Part shown: piece by piece, positions 51,498 through 58,419 of the stretch
Layout: each line of letters begins with the position of its first letter
How positions within the stretch are numbered: position 1 is the stretch's first letter
NCBI GenBank assembly: GCA_051883695.1
Contig: JBJEUF010000008.1
Location: 1-64,000 of the forward strand
Direction of reading: 5' to 3'
Length of the DNA: 64,000 bases
Origin: UBA11524 sp051883695
Lineage (GTDB): Bacteria; Bacillota; Clostridia; Christensenellales; Aristaeellaceae
Notes under the pieces: model-generated
Databases searched by the model: none
The model's input: only the letters and a program-made list of their open reading frames with translations
Told to the model about the DNA's origin: nothing
Translations under genes and position numbers: made by a program

Positions 51498-51989
51498 ATG
51501 GCTTACCAGCGCAAACTGGGTCGCACGGCCGATCAGCGCAAGGCGCTGCTTCGTGGCCTGACGACGAATCTGATTAAGTACGGTAAGATCGAGACCACCG
51601 AGGCGAAGGCCAAGGAGGTTCGCCGCATTGCCGAGCGCCTGATCACCCTGGCTGCCAAGGAATACGGCAATACCGTCGAAGTGACCAAGGAATTCCACAA
51701 CGACAAGGATCAGCTTGTGACCGAGACGTTCAAGAACGACGCTCCCTCCAAGCTGCATGCCCGCCGCATGATGCTGGCTTACCTCTACAACATGCCCGAG
51801 GCGAAGCTGGCGGACGAGAACAAGAAGGAATACCGCGAGCGTACCAAGGACGTGAAGTATCCTGTTGTTGAGAAGCTCTTCGAGATCGGCGAGCGCAACA
51901 AGGATCGCAAGGGCGGTTACACCCGCATGTACAAGATGGGCCCCCGTCGCGGCGACGCTGCCGAGATGGTCATCCTGGAGATCCTGTGA
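51498..51989 (+). CDS. rplQ: 50S ribosomal protein L17
   Basis: L17 lies near the exit tunnel. At 163 residues it is longer than the usual 112-130: the core MAYQRKLGRTADQRKALLRGLTTNLIKYGKIETT and GGYTRMYKMGPRRGDAAEMVILEIL are standard, with an insertion of about 40 residues in the middle (EFHNDKDQLVTETFKNDAPSKLHARRMMLAYLYNMPEAKLADENKKEYRER). Similar insertions occur in some Clostridia. It ends the operon; the terminator is 100 bp downstream. Confidence 0.95.
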   Translation: MAYQRKLGRTADQRKALLRGLTTNLIKYGKIETTEAKAKEVRRIAERLITLAAKEYGNTVEVTKEFHNDKDQLVTETFKNDAPSKLHARRMMLAYLYNMPEAKLADENKKEYRERTKDVKYPVVEKLFEIGERNKDRKGGYTRMYKMGPRRGDAAEMVILEIL

Positions 51990-52082
51990 TTCCCTGAACC
52001 GCACCTGATTCATTGATCGTCCCCGCACGGTCGATCATCCCTCGTTTACACCGCACACATCAAAGCAAAGCATCAAAGCATT

Positions 52083-52778
52083 TCAGCCGTTCCTCCCGCA
52101 CAGAGGAACGGCTTTTTTTAATTCTTCATCCATCCGGATCCTTCTGCTCTCCCTGGACGCATCCGTCTCCTTCCATGTATGTCCAATACATACCGCATTC
52201 CAGACATGCAGCAGCCTTTTCCCATGCCCGATCCGGTATTCGCACGCAATCCCGCACAAGCCGCACAGCAGATACATCACATCCGCAAAGCCCTGACAAT
52301 TCGCCTGCCTGTCCAGCAGTGCCCCGGAGGCCCCGACAAGGCGTTCATACCCCTGCCGTCCGGGCGCCATATGCGCATATCGGATATGACGCACAATCCA
52401 GTCGAACACATACTGAAACCGCTCCGCTTCATCCTGCCGCAGCAGCGCTTCTGCCGCAATTCCCTGTGCCATCCGTAGGGCTTGCTGTTCCCGCGCATTC
52501 AGCGACGTCGTGCTCTCACGCATCGCCTCCAGCATCCGAACACCTTCCCGGTATTTTACGCGAACCGTCAGCCGCATCCCCTGTCCCCGGCTGCGGACGA
52601 TACGCCGCGCAATGCCCTGCGCCATGGGAAGCCCCAGAAGCAGCGCTTCCTCAACCGCCGCATCGGTGAGACGTGCAGCCAGCGCCCGCTCAAAGGTGAA
52701 CGCAGCAAATGTCTCGCGCCTTTCCTGCACTGCGGCAAGGGACTCCCGCAGCGCGTCCATCGCGTCAATCATCCTCAT
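52083..52778 (-). CDS. Transglutaminase-like protein
   Basis: A 231-residue cytosolic protein with a transglutaminase-like papain-fold core. The catalytic triad is visible as Cys in RQANCQGFADVMYLLCGLCGI, His in RLLHVWNAVCIG and Asp in WKETDAS. The N-terminal half (about 1-130) is helical, without a recognised domain. Members include proteases, peptide N-glycanases and inactive scaffolds; the substrate is unknown. The exact start is uncertain (several ATGs at 52761-52778, no clear binding site). Its last codons form one arm of the rplQ terminator. Confidence 0.75.
   Translation of the reverse strand: MRMIDAMDALRESLAAVQERRETFAAFTFERALAARLTDAAVEEALLLGLPMAQGIARRIVRSRGQGMRLTVRVKYREGVRMLEAMRESTTSLNAREQQALRMAQGIAAEALLRQDEAERFQYVFDWIVRHIRYAHMAPGRQGYERLVGASGALLDRQANCQGFADVMYLLCGLCGIACEYRIGHGKRLLHVWNAVCIGHTWKETDASRESRRIRMDEELKKAVPLCGRNG
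52085..52119 (+). terminator. Terminator of the rpsM-rplQ operon
   Basis: AGCCGTTCCTC (52085-52095) pairs perfectly with GAGGAACGGCT (52103-52113), followed by seven T. The stem also encodes the last codons of the convergent transglutaminase-like gene (stop at 52083-52085). Confidence 0.93.
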
Positions 52779-52850
52779 TCATTCCAATCTGCATGGCATT
52801 CCCCGCCCTGACACCGCATAGGCTGTGACAAAGGTAATGGGGGTGTGGTC

Positions 52851-53093
52851 ATGAGCCTGAGCGAGCTGAAGCAGAAGGAAGTCATCAACACGCGGGATGG
52901 CCGCAGCCTGGGCCGGGTGATGGACATCGAGTTCTGCGCCTGCGACGGCCGGGTGACAGCCATCGTTGTGCCGGGTGAATTCTGCATCAGCGCCCTGCTG
53001 CGCGGGGAGCGCACGGGGATCGTCATCCCGTGGGAAAAAATCTGCAAGTTCGGCGATGACGTGATTCTGGTAGACGTACCGGAGCTGTGCTGA
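52851..53093 (+). CDS. YlmC/YmxH-family PRC-barrel sporulation protein
   Basis: An 80-residue PRC-barrel-like protein: MSLSELKQKEVINTRDGRSLGRVMDIEFCACDGRVTAIVVPG, then GERTGIVIPWEKICKFGDDVILVDV. This family (YlmC/YmxH) is conserved in spore formers; its molecular role is not settled. The ATG at 52851 follows GGGGGTG; a GTG two codons upstream is less likely. A terminator follows directly. Confidence 0.85.
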   Translation: MSLSELKQKEVINTRDGRSLGRVMDIEFCACDGRVTAIVVPGEFCISALLRGERTGIVIPWEKICKFGDDVILVDVPELC

Positions 53094-53100
53094 ATCGACA

Positions 53101-53136
53101 AAGCCGAAGGGGATTGCCCTCCGGCTTCATTTTATT
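53101..53136 (+). terminator. ylmC terminator
   Basis: AAGCCGAAGGGGATTG pairs with CCCTCCGGCTT (one mismatch) and is followed by CATTTTATTA. It abuts the stop of the convergent DUF523 gene. Confidence 0.82.
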
Positions 53137-53554
53137 ACGGTACTTCTTCAGCATCCATCAGCGTCACGCCCCTTGCGGCGAGCGCGCGCGCCAGCAGGCC
53201 CTGCCCGGCAATCTTCCGACAGGTGAAGGTACCGTCATAGATCTGCCTGACGCCGCAGGTGGGGCTGCGGGATTGCAGGATGGCAAGGTCGATCTGTTCC
53301 CCCGCAATCCGCGCAAGCGCCTTCTCCACACCGGCATGGAAGGCCTCCGTACAGTCATCGCCGTCCGCCGTCACGGCGCGTCCGTCTCGCAGCTCCACGG
53401 GCTTCCTTGGGGCGCCCAGACCAGACAGCATCTCCGGACATACGGGGATGACACGATGGTTTGCAACGTACGCCATGACACGCTCGTTGCGGTTGTTGCC
53501 GCCGTTGTATTTGCTATTTTCGCCCAGCAGGCAGGCGCTCACCAAAATGGTCAT
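53135..53554 (-). CDS. DUF523 family protein
   Basis: A 139-residue DUF523 protein: ILVSACLLGENSKYNGGNNRNE, VIPVCPEMLSGLGAPRKPVEL and LAILQSRSPTCGVRQIYDGTF, with conserved cysteines (C8, the CPE and TCG cysteines) that could bind a metal or act as nucleophiles. The function is unknown; related sequences carry an attached DUF1722. GGAG lies 7 nt before the ATG. It starts 1 nt after the tyrA stop, so the two are coupled. Confidence 0.88.
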   Translation of the reverse strand: MTILVSACLLGENSKYNGGNNRNERVMAYVANHRVIPVCPEMLSGLGAPRKPVELRDGRAVTADGDDCTEAFHAGVEKALARIAGEQIDLAILQSRSPTCGVRQIYDGTFTCRKIAGQGLLARALAARGVTLMDAEEVP

Positions 53555-53555
53555 A

Positions 53556-54392
53556 TCATTTCTCCGATAGGCGTTCTTTTGTCTCGCGGCCCTCGCGGAG
53601 CAAGCGGTGCATCTCGTTGCGGTCATTGTCCCGCAGCGCGTCGCGGTATTCCGTCACCCGCTTCACCAGATCCTCCACCACCGGCAGCAGTGCATCCCGA
53701 TTCTCAAAGAAAAGCTCCGTCCACATGTCCTCGTTCAGCCGGGCCACCCGCGTCATGTCCGCAAAGCTGCCGGCAGAAAAGCCCCTGTGCTTCTCCGCCA
53801 GCGGACACTTCACATACGCGCTGGACACCACATGCGCCAGCTGGCTTGTGTACGCAATCATCTCATCATGCGTCTTCGGGTCGGTAAACTGCACCCGCCG
53901 GAACCCCAGATCCATGAAGAAATCCCGCGCATATTGCAGCAGCGCCGGGTCATCCTGCCCGTCCGTGCACAGGATCATGCTGGCGTTGTCGAACAGATCG
54001 TCCCGGGCATAGCGGAAGCCGCTGAACTCCCGTCCGGCCATCGGATGCCCGCCCAGGAAGTGCCACTCCCCTGCCCTTGCCAGCGGTACCAGCTCCCGGC
54101 AGATCGACTGCTTCACGCCGCCGCAGTCGATGACCAGGCAGCCGGGCTTGAAGTCCGCCGCATGGGCCTTCACCCAGTCGATGATCGCGCCGGGATACAG
54201 GCTCACCAGCACCAGGTCGCAGGTTCGCAGCGCGTCGTCCGTCAGCTCCGCGTCCATCGCGTTCATCAGGAACGCCTGCTGGATGGTGGCAGGATTCAGG
54301 TCACAGCCGTACACCGTATGCGTCGTGCGCAGCTTGATGGTGCGGGCCATGGAGCCGCCGATGAGCCCCAGGCCGATGATGGCAATGTTCAT
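53556..54392 (-). CDS. tyrA: Prephenate dehydrogenase
   Basis: TyrA oxidatively decarboxylates prephenate to 4-hydroxyphenylpyruvate in tyrosine synthesis. The 278-residue protein has the NAD motif IGLGLIGGSMA, the DCGGVKQSI segment, FLGGHPMAGREFSGF (catalytic His region) and the helical C-terminal domain with YTSQLAHVVSSAY. It lacks the C-terminal ACT domain found in some Gram-positive TyrA, so feedback control by tyrosine may be absent or different. No other aromatic gene is in the window. Confidence 0.93.
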   Translation of the reverse strand: MNIAIIGLGLIGGSMARTIKLRTTHTVYGCDLNPATIQQAFLMNAMDAELTDDALRTCDLVLVSLYPGAIIDWVKAHAADFKPGCLVIDCGGVKQSICRELVPLARAGEWHFLGGHPMAGREFSGFRYARDDLFDNASMILCTDGQDDPALLQYARDFFMDLGFRRVQFTDPKTHDEMIAYTSQLAHVVSSAYVKCPLAEKHRGFSAGSFADMTRVARLNEDMWTELFFENRDALLPVVEDLVKRVTEYRDALRDNDRNEMHRLLREGRETKERLSEK

Positions 54393-54493
54393 GATGGGAT
54401 TCCCTCCGTTCTACTGTTCTGCATCCGTGACAATTCGTCATCGCAGCGCATTTCTCCTTTTCTGCGCTGAAATAAGTACACCGGAAGGACAAA

Positions 54494-54536
54494 ACAGGGG
54501 CGCATGACGGCTGCTCATCGCCGGATGCGTCCCTGT
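54494..54536 (-). terminator. Terminator of the E2/CAT-like gene
   Basis: Read leftward, ACAGGGACGCAT pairs with ATGCGCCCCTGT (one mismatch), followed by TTTTG. A second hairpin, CAGCGCA/TGCGCTG (about 54446-54470), lies in the tyrA leader. Confidence 0.8.
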
Positions 54537-54552
54537 GGATGGATGCCGCCTG

Positions 54553-55470
54553 TCAGGCAGAAACCGCATTGCCTGCTGATGCCTTCTCCTGGCCGACCTT
54601 GGGCACATGGTATTCGCACTTGGGGTCGAAGCGCACGGACTCCGGCGGAACCTCCAGCTCCTCCGGGTGATTGAGCAGGTAGCTCATCGTGCCGAAGAAC
54701 CGGGCGTAGTGCGCACCGGAGCAGACGCGCTCATCCGCCGTGATGCCGATGGGCAGGAAGCGCTTCATCCGCGTCGTGCCGTTTTCCACCACCGCGACGC
54801 GCTCCAGCGTGCCCATGCCGAAGAACAGGCTGGTGGAGCCGAAGTTGTAGATGTGGTGATTGACGTGGTGCAATCCGATGGACGCGTTGTTGGTGATGTA
54901 CATGGAGGTGTGGAAGGGCAGCTCGTCCAGCAGCGCGCCGGGGCACAGGCCGTAGCGATCCAGCAAGCGCACCAGCGACACGATCGCCGTAGGCAGGCCG
55001 GGCACGGCAAAGAGCAGCCGCACCAGCTTGTCCACGAAGTTCTGGTTTTCCACGCCGCGGCTGGCCTCGATGACCTTCATCATCCGGTCGCGCACGTCGT
55101 AGAGGGTATCCGTCAGGTCGAAGCGGATCTTCACAGCCGTTTCGCCCGCGTCCGGGTTGTTCATGTCCTTGAGCATGGTGAAGGACACGGTGCAGTTCTT
55201 CCGGGAGAAAAACTGCTTGTTCAGGATGTAGCGGTTGATCTCCGGGTGCTGGGAAACCGTGCGGACAAAGGCGGCGATGATGATCTGCATGAACGTGATC
55301 TTCTCGCCCTCCGTGCCCTTTTTCGCAATGTAACGGGCCAGCAGCTCGTAATCCGCCTTGTGCTGCAGGAACACCTGCGCGTCGCAGCGCATCGGCATCA
55401 GGTACGGCGTGATGCGGACAATGGGATCAATATCCTTCACGCGCCGTCCATCCGGTCGGAATCCAAACAT
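54553..55470 (-). CDS. E2/CAT-like acyltransferase-fold protein lacking the catalytic HxxxDG
   Basis: A 305-residue standalone protein with the fold of the 2-oxoacid dehydrogenase E2 catalytic domain or chloramphenicol acetyltransferase: ITFMQIIIAAFVRTVSQHPEINRY, TVSFTMLKDMNNPDAGE, TSMYITNNASIGLHHVNHHIYNFGSTSLFFGMG. Where these enzymes have HHxxxDG, it reads ADERVCSGAHYARF: the catalytic His and the Asp are replaced by Glu and Ser. No lipoyl or E3-binding domain is present. It may act non-catalytically or by different chemistry. The ATG at 55470 has GAGGAG 7 nt upstream. Confidence 0.82.
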   Translation of the reverse strand: MFGFRPDGRRVKDIDPIVRITPYLMPMRCDAQVFLQHKADYELLARYIAKKGTEGEKITFMQIIIAAFVRTVSQHPEINRYILNKQFFSRKNCTVSFTMLKDMNNPDAGETAVKIRFDLTDTLYDVRDRMMKVIEASRGVENQNFVDKLVRLLFAVPGLPTAIVSLVRLLDRYGLCPGALLDELPFHTSMYITNNASIGLHHVNHHIYNFGSTSLFFGMGTLERVAVVENGTTRMKRFLPIGITADERVCSGAHYARFFGTMSYLLNHPEELEVPPESVRFDPKCEYHVPKVGQEKASAGNAVSA

Positions 55471-55548
55471 AAGCATTCTCCTCTTTCGCGTGGTCTGGCG
55501 GCAAGACAAATGAATGAATTGAATGAAACTGATTCTCCGCCACTCTTT

Positions 55549-55576
55549 ATTGTACCTGTTTCATCCGTTTTGTCAA
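55549..55576 (-). promoter_or_regulatory. Promoter of the E2/CAT-like gene
   Basis: Leftward consensus TTGACA (55571-55576), 16 bp, TACAAT (55549-55554). Confidence 0.82.
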
Positions 55577-55604
55577 TCTTGTATTTCCTGAACCATCGCA
55601 GGAT

Positions 55605-55633
55605 TTGACACGTCCTTTCCTTCATGATACAAT
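55605..55633 (+). promoter_or_regulatory. Promoter of the acyltransferase-GNAT operon
   Basis: TTGACA (55605-55610), 17 bp, TACAAT (55628-55633) with an upstream TGA: consensus, divergent from the preceding promoter. Confidence 0.85.
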
Positions 55634-55664
55634 ATTCGCAATGAACGCAAGCGAGGTGACCCAC

Positions 55665-56744
55665 ATGCGGGACGCGCCCTATTCCTCCCAGCGCAACAGC
55701 TTTCACCTGATGCGCCTTGGGCTGGCCGTGACGGTCATCCTGTGCCATGCATACACGCTGAAGAACCTGACGACGCCGCTGCATCTGCTCACAGGAGGAC
55801 AGCTTAACGAGGGCATGCTGGCGGTGGACGGCTTCCTGGTCATCAGCGGCTTTCTGATCTGCCAGAGCTGCGTCCGTGCCCGGAATGTGCTGGTCTTTCT
55901 GCGCAACCGGATCCTTCGCATCTATCCGGCGCTGGTCTGCGCGCTGGCCTTCACCGCACTGATCGTCGGCGGTCTGGCCTATGACGGCACCTATGCGCAA
56001 TACCTGCATTCGGGCCAGGGCGGTCCCTTTTCCTATATCCTCAACTGGCTGACCCTGAACGTCACCGGCGATCAGTGGGGGATCCGGGGCGTGTTCGAGG
56101 GCAGCGTCAAAACGGGCGTGAACGTGAGCCTGTGGACAATCAAACACGAGATCAGCCTGTATCTGGTCATGGCCCTGCTGCGCCTGACAACGCTGCACCG
56201 CCGCCGGCCGGCCTACATCGTCGCCAGCCTGTTTTTTCTGACGCTTTACATCCTGTACGAGGGCTTTGACATCGTCCTGTGGGATGTGCCGGATCAGCGC
56301 TTTTGGGTGCTGAGTCATTGGAATTACCCGCACTTTGTGGAGACAGGGCTGTTCTTCTTCCTTGGCACGGTTCTGTACGCCTACCGGCAGCAGCTTCCCC
56401 GGCGATGGTATCTGGCCGTCATCGCGGTGCTGGCGCTGATGCTGGGCGGCATTCTGGGCGTGATGCGCTGGGTGTATGTCCTTGCGCTCCCCTATCTTGT
56501 CTGCTACCTTGCCTGTTCACCGCTCTGTGCAGGCTTTTCGCGCATGGGCGATCTGTCCCTGGGTCTGTATGTGTACAGCTATCCGATTCAGCAGCTGCTC
56601 TATCACATCGCGCCGGGGATGCATCCCCTTGCGAATCTGGCGCTGACGCTGGTGCTGGTGCTTCCGCTGGCAGGGCTCAGCTGGAAGTATATCGAAGCGC
56701 CTGCGCTGCGCCTGAAAACGCTTGGGCAGAAGCAGACCGGATGA
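55665..56744 (+). CDS. Acyltransferase-3 family integral membrane protein
   Basis: A 359-residue membrane O-acyltransferase with about ten helices. The hallmarks are RNSFHLMRLGLAVTVILCHAYTL (motif histidine), VDGFLVISGFLICQS and FLRNRILRIYPALVCAL (RxxR). Such enzymes acetylate or acylate surface polysaccharides, peptidoglycan or lipids. The specific acceptor is unknown. GAGGTG lies 6 nt before the ATG at 55665; the in-frame upstream part overlaps the promoter. A GNAT gene follows by 24 bp. Confidence 0.88.
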   Translation: MRDAPYSSQRNSFHLMRLGLAVTVILCHAYTLKNLTTPLHLLTGGQLNEGMLAVDGFLVISGFLICQSCVRARNVLVFLRNRILRIYPALVCALAFTALIVGGLAYDGTYAQYLHSGQGGPFSYILNWLTLNVTGDQWGIRGVFEGSVKTGVNVSLWTIKHEISLYLVMALLRLTTLHRRRPAYIVASLFFLTLYILYEGFDIVLWDVPDQRFWVLSHWNYPHFVETGLFFFLGTVLYAYRQQLPRRWYLAVIAVLALMLGGILGVMRWVYVLALPYLVCYLACSPLCAGFSRMGDLSLGLYVYSYPIQQLLYHIAPGMHPLANLALTLVLVLPLAGLSWKYIEAPALRLKTLGQKQTG

Positions 56745-56768
56745 TACAGCCCGAAAGGAGGTACCGCA

Positions 56769-57206
56769 ATGGTCAGGGAGATTCGCGAGGATGAATTGGA
56801 TGAGCTGCTGGCGCTGTATCTGCATCTGCACGAAACCGCCGTCCCGGAAAGAACCGGACAGACAGAGCAGACCTGGCAGACGATCCTGCAGGATCCAGAC
56901 CACCATATCCTTGTCAGCATCATGGATGGCCGGATCGTGTCCTCCTGCGTCTGCGTCATCATCCCCAATCTCACAAGGAACGTTCGCCCTTACGCTCTGA
57001 TCGAGAACGTCGTCACCCATACGGATTACCGCGGCAGAGGCTATGCCACCGAATGCCTGAACCGTGCCAGGGAGCTGGCGAAGGCTGCAGGCTGCTACAA
57101 AATGATGCTGCTGACCAGCTCAAAACAGGCAGCGACCCACCGCTTCTATGAGAGCGCAGGCTACAGCAGCGGCGATAAGACCGCGTTCATCCAATGGCTT
57201 GAATAA
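56769..57206 (+). CDS. GNAT-family N-acetyltransferase
   Basis: A 145-residue GNAT domain: IENVVTHTDYRGRGYATECLNRARELAKAAGC (acetyl-CoA RxxGxG/A loop) and LLTSSKQAATHRFYESAGY. The substrate is unknown. AAAGGAGGT precedes the ATG. It is probably co-transcribed with the acyltransferase. Confidence 0.9.
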   Translation: MVREIREDELDELLALYLHLHETAVPERTGQTEQTWQTILQDPDHHILVSIMDGRIVSSCVCVIIPNLTRNVRPYALIENVVTHTDYRGRGYATECLNRARELAKAAGCYKMMLLTSSKQAATHRFYESAGYSSGDKTAFIQWLE

Positions 57207-57211
57207 GCAAA

Positions 57212-57244
57212 TTGTCCCTCTGACCGTGCAAGTCGGAGGGACAA
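57212..57244 (+). terminator. Hairpin after the GNAT gene
   Basis: TTGTCCCTC (57212-57220) pairs with GAGGGACAA (57236-57244), with further pairing inside (TGAC/GTCG). The T-run is weak (GTATTTAT), so it is a probable but not ideal terminator. Element C starts 9 bp later. Confidence 0.6.
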
Positions 57245-57252
57245 AGTGTATT

Positions 57253-57418
57253 TATACTAAGTCTCGATAAAAATGTTGCACCGAGCGCAGCGATTTTTTC
57301 GTTCTGGCAAAGCTGAGTGAAGCGAGGCGTTACTTACAGTACGGTGAGCGGAACGAAGCAAAGCCAGAGCGGAAAAGGCGCTGTGCGAATGTAACATTTT
57401 TATTGAGAATTAGTATTA
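57253..57418. repeat. 166-bp palindromic element, copy C
   Basis: Tips: left TATACTAAGTCTCGATAAAA, right (read inward) TAATACTAATTCTCAATAAA. The interior matches copy B at the centre and copy A at the outer arms. It lies between convergent genes, and its right tip is the TTA stop of the nucleotidyltransferase gene. Confidence 0.9.
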
Positions 57419-58333
57419 CTTCCACAGGGGCGTCGGATACAGGCCCTCGTCCGCCATGCGGCGCAGCGCCGCCATGACCATCGGCTTATCCTCGCGGTAG
57501 GTCACGCCGTACCAGCGGTCGGCGCAGCGCAGCACCCGGACGCTGGCTACATCCCGGCTCAGCATCGCGTTCACCACGCCGGGCAGGAAATACTCCGCCT
57601 TCATCGGGTTGCCCGGCACCGTTTCCTTCAGGAACACCGGGAAGGTGCGTTCCATCTCTGCTATCAGGCTGGGCGTGAAGCCGAACATGTTCATGCTGAC
57701 CGGCGCATCCTTGGGCAGACGGACGTAGTTCGTGCCATCCTCCGTGTACAGCGGGCCGTCGCAGCTACCGATGATGTGGGTGCGCTCGGTCACGGTGGTC
57801 AGGCAGCCTGCTTCATCCACGGTACAGACGCCGCGCGCCACGGAGCCGTTCTCGGTGAGGGTCTTGGAAAGCTCGTAGCCAACCATGAAATAGCGCGCCT
57901 TGTCATCGTCCCGCAGCGTGCAGAGGGTCTCGTAGGCCACGCGGAAGGCATCCACGCCGTAGTAATCGTCCGCGTTGATGACCAGGAAGGGCGCGTCGAT
58001 CAGCTCCCTGCAGCACAGCACCGCATGGCCCGTGCCCCAGGGCTTCACGCGGCCCTCGGGGATCCGGCAGTCCGCAGGAATCATATCCAGCTGCTGATAG
58101 CCGTACATCACTTCCATATGCGGCTCAATGTGGCTGCCGATCATCTGCTTGAAGTCCTGTTCGATTTCATGCTTGATGAGGAAGAGCACGCGCTTGAAGC
58201 CTGCGCGGCGCGCGTCAAAGATGCTGTAGTCAAGGATTACCTCGCCCGATGGGCCGATGGGATCCATCTGCTTCAGGCCGCCGTAGCGCGAGCCCATGCC
58301 CGCGGCGAGAATGACAAGTATCGGTTCCTTCAT
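57416..58333 (-). CDS. Sugar-phosphate nucleotidyltransferase family protein
   Basis: A 305-residue GT-A-fold nucleotidyltransferase. VILAAGMGSRYGGLKQMDPIGPSGEVILDYSIFDA is the nucleotide/Mg2+ signature (GxGxR and K); PWGTGHAVLC and INADDYYGVDAF (DD metal site) follow. It resembles UDP-glucose pyrophosphorylase-like proteins; the exact sugar is not determinable. A strong promoter with a palindrome lies upstream. Its stop codon coincides with the tip of element C. Confidence 0.88.
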   Translation of the reverse strand: MKEPILVILAAGMGSRYGGLKQMDPIGPSGEVILDYSIFDARRAGFKRVLFLIKHEIEQDFKQMIGSHIEPHMEVMYGYQQLDMIPADCRIPEGRVKPWGTGHAVLCCRELIDAPFLVINADDYYGVDAFRVAYETLCTLRDDDKARYFMVGYELSKTLTENGSVARGVCTVDEAGCLTTVTERTHIIGSCDGPLYTEDGTNYVRLPKDAPVSMNMFGFTPSLIAEMERTFPVFLKETVPGNPMKAEYFLPGVVNAMLSRDVASVRVLRCADRWYGVTYREDKPMVMAALRRMADEGLYPTPLWK

Positions 58334-58370
58334 TGCGGAATTCCTCCTGTGTACCGGCGCGCTTCACGTC

Positions 58371-58413
58371 GGGATATCATGTGTATCATATCCCATTTTG
58401 CCGGGAATTGCAA
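58371..58413 (-). promoter_or_regulatory. Promoter and palindrome before the nucleotidyltransferase gene
   Basis: Leftward TTGCAA (58408-58413), 17 bp, TATGAT (58385-58390). A perfect inverted repeat GGGATAT (58371-58377), 10 nt, ATATCCC (58388-58394) overlaps the -10 box, a position suited to repression. Confidence 0.7.
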
Positions 58414-58419
58414 GAGGAA

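Noticed and set aside
57253..57418. Palindromic elements as ordinary intrinsic terminators
   Set aside because: They are far too long and have no T-run next to a compact stem; copies B and C also lie just after separate hairpin terminators of the rightward genes.
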